Of a stretch of 13,605 nt of DNA, positions 13,398 through 13,605 are shown one piece after another; position 1 is the stretch's first letter, and the number at the start of each line of letters is the position of its first letter. Under the pieces are notes generated by a model. The model saw only the letters and a program-made list of their open reading frames with translations, ran no database searches and had not been told where the DNA came from. This DNA comes from JAVBSX01 sp031549145 (GTDB taxonomy: Bacteria > Planctomycetota > Planctomycetia > Pirellulales > Thermoguttaceae). A program made the position numbers and the translations under genes. Location of the stretch: the NCBI GenBank assembly GCA_031549145.1, contig JAVBQI010000129.1, positions 1-13,605 of the forward strand. The letters run 5' to 3'.

Positions 13398-13550
13398 CCG
13401 ACGTTCTCATTATACGTCGGGAGGCGAGCAACGCAAGGCCGAACGGTTCGTTATCCCCACCCCTTCCAGACCGTCTTCAAGTTTCACGGAAAAAATTGCG
13501 AACAGATGTGGGGATTTCTTCGTAGGGAGAACAGGACGTGAATGGTTCGC
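13398..13550. repeat. Cluster of inverted repeats before the last gene
   Basis: Within 13338-13579 there are, besides the terminator-like hairpin, CCGACGT/ACGTCGG (13398-13404 and 13414-13420), CGAAC-G-GTTCG (13440-13450), ATCCCCAC/GTGGGGAT (13453-13460 and 13508-13515) and GCGAAC/GTTCGC (13498-13503 and 13545-13550). The density is higher than in ordinary spacers. Candidate roles are control sites for the next gene or a transfer or replication origin next to a ribbon-helix-helix gene. Confidence 0.5.
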
Positions 13551-13579
13551 GTCGTTTTTTCTCACAAGGAGGTTACAAA

Positions 13580-13605
13580 ATGCCCGCCGCCGAAGCCCGC
13601 TCCAC
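13580..13605 (+). CDS. Start of a further gene, cut by the window end
   Basis: An ATG at 13580 is preceded seven bases upstream by a perfect AAGGAGG ribosome site and opens a frame reading MPAAEARS. The window ends after 26 bases, so the product cannot be named. It follows the ribbon-helix-helix gene on the same strand after a repeat-rich spacer of about 240 bases. Confidence 0.65.

Overview
The window looks like chromosomal DNA of a moderately GC-rich environmental or gut bacterium, most plausibly a planctomycete. This is inferred from the combination of two PEP-CTERM surface proteins, a Tat-exported sugar-phosphate-isomerase-type TIM barrel, a very large uncharacterised membrane protein behind an ABC exporter, and spacers crowded with short heptamer and palindromic repeats. 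No rRNA, tRNA or marker gene fixes the taxonomy.

Layout. Positions 208-4318 (+) hold an apparent three-gene unit: a YtrB/BcrA-like ABC ATPase, a six-helix permease-like protein, and an 835-residue protein with N-terminal membrane helices and a PEGA-like segment. Positions 4319-4619 form a convergent spacer with a large palindrome. hemB (4620-5645, -) is divergent from leuC (5941-7353, +), which is followed by leuD (7638-8231, +). A strong two-way terminator at 8315-8371 separates leuD from two PEP-CTERM secreted-protein genes on the minus strand (8389-9528, choice-of-anchor-A type; 9885-10712, DUF4114-like) and a Tat-signal TIM-barrel gene (10950-11813, -). From about 11,830 onward the DNA changes character: about 750 bases without a convincing gene, two tiny minus-strand genes (12579-12740 and 12755-12955), a textbook sigma-70 promoter driving a small ribbon-helix-helix-like protein (13146-13337), a spacer full of inverted repeats, and the start of a further gene at 13580. 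This last part resembles the edge of an accessory or mobile region.

How the genes fit together. HemB makes porphobilinogen for tetrapyrroles. LeuC and LeuD form isopropylmalate isomerase for leucine synthesis. The ABC pair plus the 835-residue protein probably form one membrane system. The two PEP-CTERM proteins carry nearly identical sorting tails and are probably handled by the same exosortase, encoded elsewhere.

The most unusual feature is in the spacers rather than the genes. Tandem seven-base repeats sit directly after stop codons (931-960, 7356-7387) and directly before start codons (184-200, 976-990, 1769-1803, 7592-7623). The genes whose starts follow these tracts have no visible Shine-Dalgarno sequence. 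A second repeat family, a large hairpin carrying GGAGCCGCG, occurs complete in the leuC-leuD spacer, partly in the hemB-leuC spacer, and as a short remnant before the ABC operon.
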